Assembly (NCBI RefSeq): GCF_000612505.1
Contig: NZ_CP004078.1
Coordinates: 4,665,001 to 4,729,000 of the forward strand
Source of the DNA: Paenibacillus sabinae T27
GTDB taxonomy: Bacteria > Bacillota > Bacilli > Paenibacillales > Paenibacillaceae
DNA: 64,000 nt
Direction: 5' to 3'
A model generated the notes under the pieces. It made no database searches, was not told the DNA's origin, and worked only from the letters and a program-made list of their open reading frames with translations. Below, piece by piece: positions 62,701 through 64,000 of the stretch. Made by a program: the position numbers and the translations under genes. Position 1 is the first letter of the stretch, and every line of letters starts with the position of its first letter.

Positions 62701-63765
62701 TTAATGTGTGGTCCCCAACGTTTCCCGGAGCAGCTTCGCCCGGTACATATCACATTCGGTTGAGCTCAGCTTTTCGCCAAAGAGGTTCTGCAAAAATCCA
62801 GGCTGCGTCTTGACGTTCAGCTCATTGAGCACCGAGATGGATGGAGCTTTCAGAATTCCTAAATCCAGGCCAAGCCGCACATCCGACAGACGCTGGGAAG
62901 CTTCTTTTAGATCCATGACGGCCGCATATGACAAAATACCGTATGACCGCATGATTCGGTCCGTGATCCGCAGTGCAGAATCCGTCAGCAGCCGCTGGCG
63001 CGCATTGCGTTCATGCTCGATAATCTGGATAGCCACACTGTGCAAGTTGTCGATAATCTCCGCTTCGGTCTGCCCCAGTGTAATCTGGTTGGAAATCTGA
63101 AAGATATTCCCGGCGGCTTCGCTTCCTTCCCCGTAAATGCCTCTCACCGTAAGCCCCACCTGATTGACAGCCGAGAGAATACGATTGATCTGCTGGGTCA
63201 TGACAAGCGCCGGAAGATGTACCATTACCGAAGCGCGGAGGCCTGTGCCGACATTGGTCGGACAACTGGTCAAATAGCCTCTTCTGTCGTCAAAAGCGTA
63301 ATCGATCGACGCCTCGAAAATATCATCGATTGCGGTAGCCCGTTCCCAGGCCTCGCGGACCTGAAATCCGGGAAATAAACACTGAATCCGAAGATGGTCT
63401 TCTTCATTGATCATGATGCTGACCGACTCGTCTTCATTCAGCAGCACCGCCCCGCCTCTGGAGTCATTAACCAGGTTAGGACTGATAAGATGCTTTTCAA
63501 CCAGCACCTTCTTGTCCAGCTCCTCCAGATCATCAAGCTTTAGCAGATGAAACGTGCCAAATCCCGTCTCCTTGCCCTGATCGATTACCGGAGCGAGCAC
63601 ATTCATGACTTCCTCGGCCTGATTCTGCGTTGCCAGAAGAGGAAAAGGGTGATGCTGTATATTGCGGGCGATGCGCACACGGCTGCTGATTACAATCTCG
63701 GAGTGGCTGCCGCCGCTGCGCATCCATTCGCTGAGCGCTTGTTCGGTAAACCGGAGATTTGACAT
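62701..63765 (-). CDS. mcsB: protein arginine kinase McsB
   Basis: 354 residues of the guanidino-kinase family. Conserved segments are [20 protein letters not shown] and [18 protein letters not shown], matching bacterial McsB rather than small-molecule kinases. It marks proteins with phosphoarginine for ClpC and inactivates the CtsR repressor. It lies between mcsA and clpC, the canonical order. Confidence 0.96.
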   Translation of the reverse strand: MSNLRFTEQALSEWMRSGGSHSEIVISSRVRIARNIQHHPFPLLATQNQAEEVMNVLAPVIDQGKETGFGTFHLLKLDDLEELDKKVLVEKHLISPNLVNDSRGGAVLLNEDESVSIMINEEDHLRIQCLFPGFQVREAWERATAIDDIFEASIDYAFDDRRGYLTSCPTNVGTGLRASVMVHLPALVMTQQINRILSAVNQVGLTVRGIYGEGSEAAGNIFQISNQITLGQTEAEIIDNLHSVAIQIIEHERNARQRLLTDSALRITDRIMRSYGILSYAAVMDLKEASQRLSDVRLGLDLGILKAPSISVLNELNVKTQPGFLQNLFGEKLSSTECDMYRAKLLRETLGTTH

Positions 63766-63794
63766 CAGGCATTCCCCCTATATATCTTAAGACT

Positions 63795-64000
63795 TTACTC
63801 TTGTGCAATTTCTTTTTCAAGTTTGCGGATCTGATCTCTGAATTCAGCCGCTTTTTCGAACTCCTCCTGCTCGATGGCCTGCTGCAGCTGCCCCTTCAGT
63901 TCATCGATTTGGCGTCTGAACTGAATTTTCGCGCCGGCGCGTTTAGGAACCTTGCCGACATGGGCAGTGCTGCCATGCACTCTTTTGAAGAGCGGGTCGA
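63795..64000 (-). CDS. mcsA: McsA, activator of McsB (C-terminal part)
   Basis: Partial: the frame is open through the window end and only the last 68 residues are seen (DPLFKRVHGSTAHVGKVPKR, then the UVR-type coiled coil AIEQEEFEKAAEFRDQIRKL). The N-terminal zinc fingers lie outside. McsA activates the arginine kinase McsB. A GTG at 63980 is internal, not the true start. Its stop is about 30 bases before mcsB. Confidence 0.9.
   Translation of the reverse strand, partial: DPLFKRVHGSTAHVGKVPKRAGAKIQFRRQIDELKGQLQQAIEQEEFEKAAEFRDQIRKLEKEIAQE

Overview
The window reads as a chromosomal segment of an endospore-forming Firmicute, most likely Paenibacillus or a close relative. The evidence is gene order: it follows the Bacillus subtilis origin-proximal order from mcsA/mcsB/clpC to the gerD/kbaA/pdaB spore cluster. 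Sporulation and germination genes (sigH, disA, cwlD, gerD, kbaA, pdaB), Gram-positive zinc forms of several proteins, AAGGAGG-type ribosome binding sites, and many GTG/TTG starts all agree. Nearly every gene lies on the minus strand, so transcription runs from high to low coordinates. Only pdaB, gerD and a 131-residue unknown protein are on the plus strand.

Layout from low to high coordinates. 1-1.6 kb: 5' part of a 16S rRNA gene (minus) with its tandem promoters. 1.6-8 kb: a spore/germination block (small unknown protein, SpoIIM-like membrane protein, pdaB, a PPK2 polyphosphate kinase, kbaA, gerD, salA, cwlD). 8-10 kb: sulfate assimilation pair cysH-sat. 10-27.6 kb: rplM-rpsI, truA, and the S10/spc/alpha ribosomal superoperon (rpsJ to rplQ, including secY, adk, map, infA, rpoA). 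27.8-29.2 kb: a haem-globin chemoreceptor (HemAT type) between rpsJ and tuf. 29.5-34.3 kb: str operon (rplGB-rpsL-rpsG-fusA-tuf). 34.4-46.4 kb: rpmG-secE-nusG-rplK-rplA-rplJ-rplL-RsmC-like methyltransferase-rpoB-rpoC. 46.8-53.5 kb: gltX-[T-box]-cysE-cysS-mrnC-rlmB-rae1-sigH. 53.6-64 kb: mcsA(partial)-mcsB-clpC, radA-disA, pssA, a plus-strand unknown gene, a PIN/TRAM protein (YacL type) and an in-frame ispD-ispF fusion.

The genes supply the core gene-expression machinery (transcription, translation, secretion), protein quality control (McsA/McsB/ClpC), DNA integrity (RadA/DisA), cysteine supply and charging, and entry into sporulation. Readable regulation includes rRNA promoters, near-consensus sigma-A promoters ahead of the str, S10, rpoBC, rplM, cysH, ispDF and pssA units, a possible sigma-G promoter for gerD, an L10 leader with attenuator, a cysteine T-box ahead of cysE, and many intrinsic terminators.

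I saw no mobile element, prophage, CRISPR array or defence system. Most of the window is ordinary conserved sequence. The points most worth a second look are the ispD-ispF fusion, the untranslated region that ends in a terminator right at truA (where most relatives carry ecfA/ecfA2/ecfT), the chemoreceptor inside the ribosomal cluster, paired palindromes between infA and rpmJ, and the unrecognised 131-residue and 76-residue proteins.
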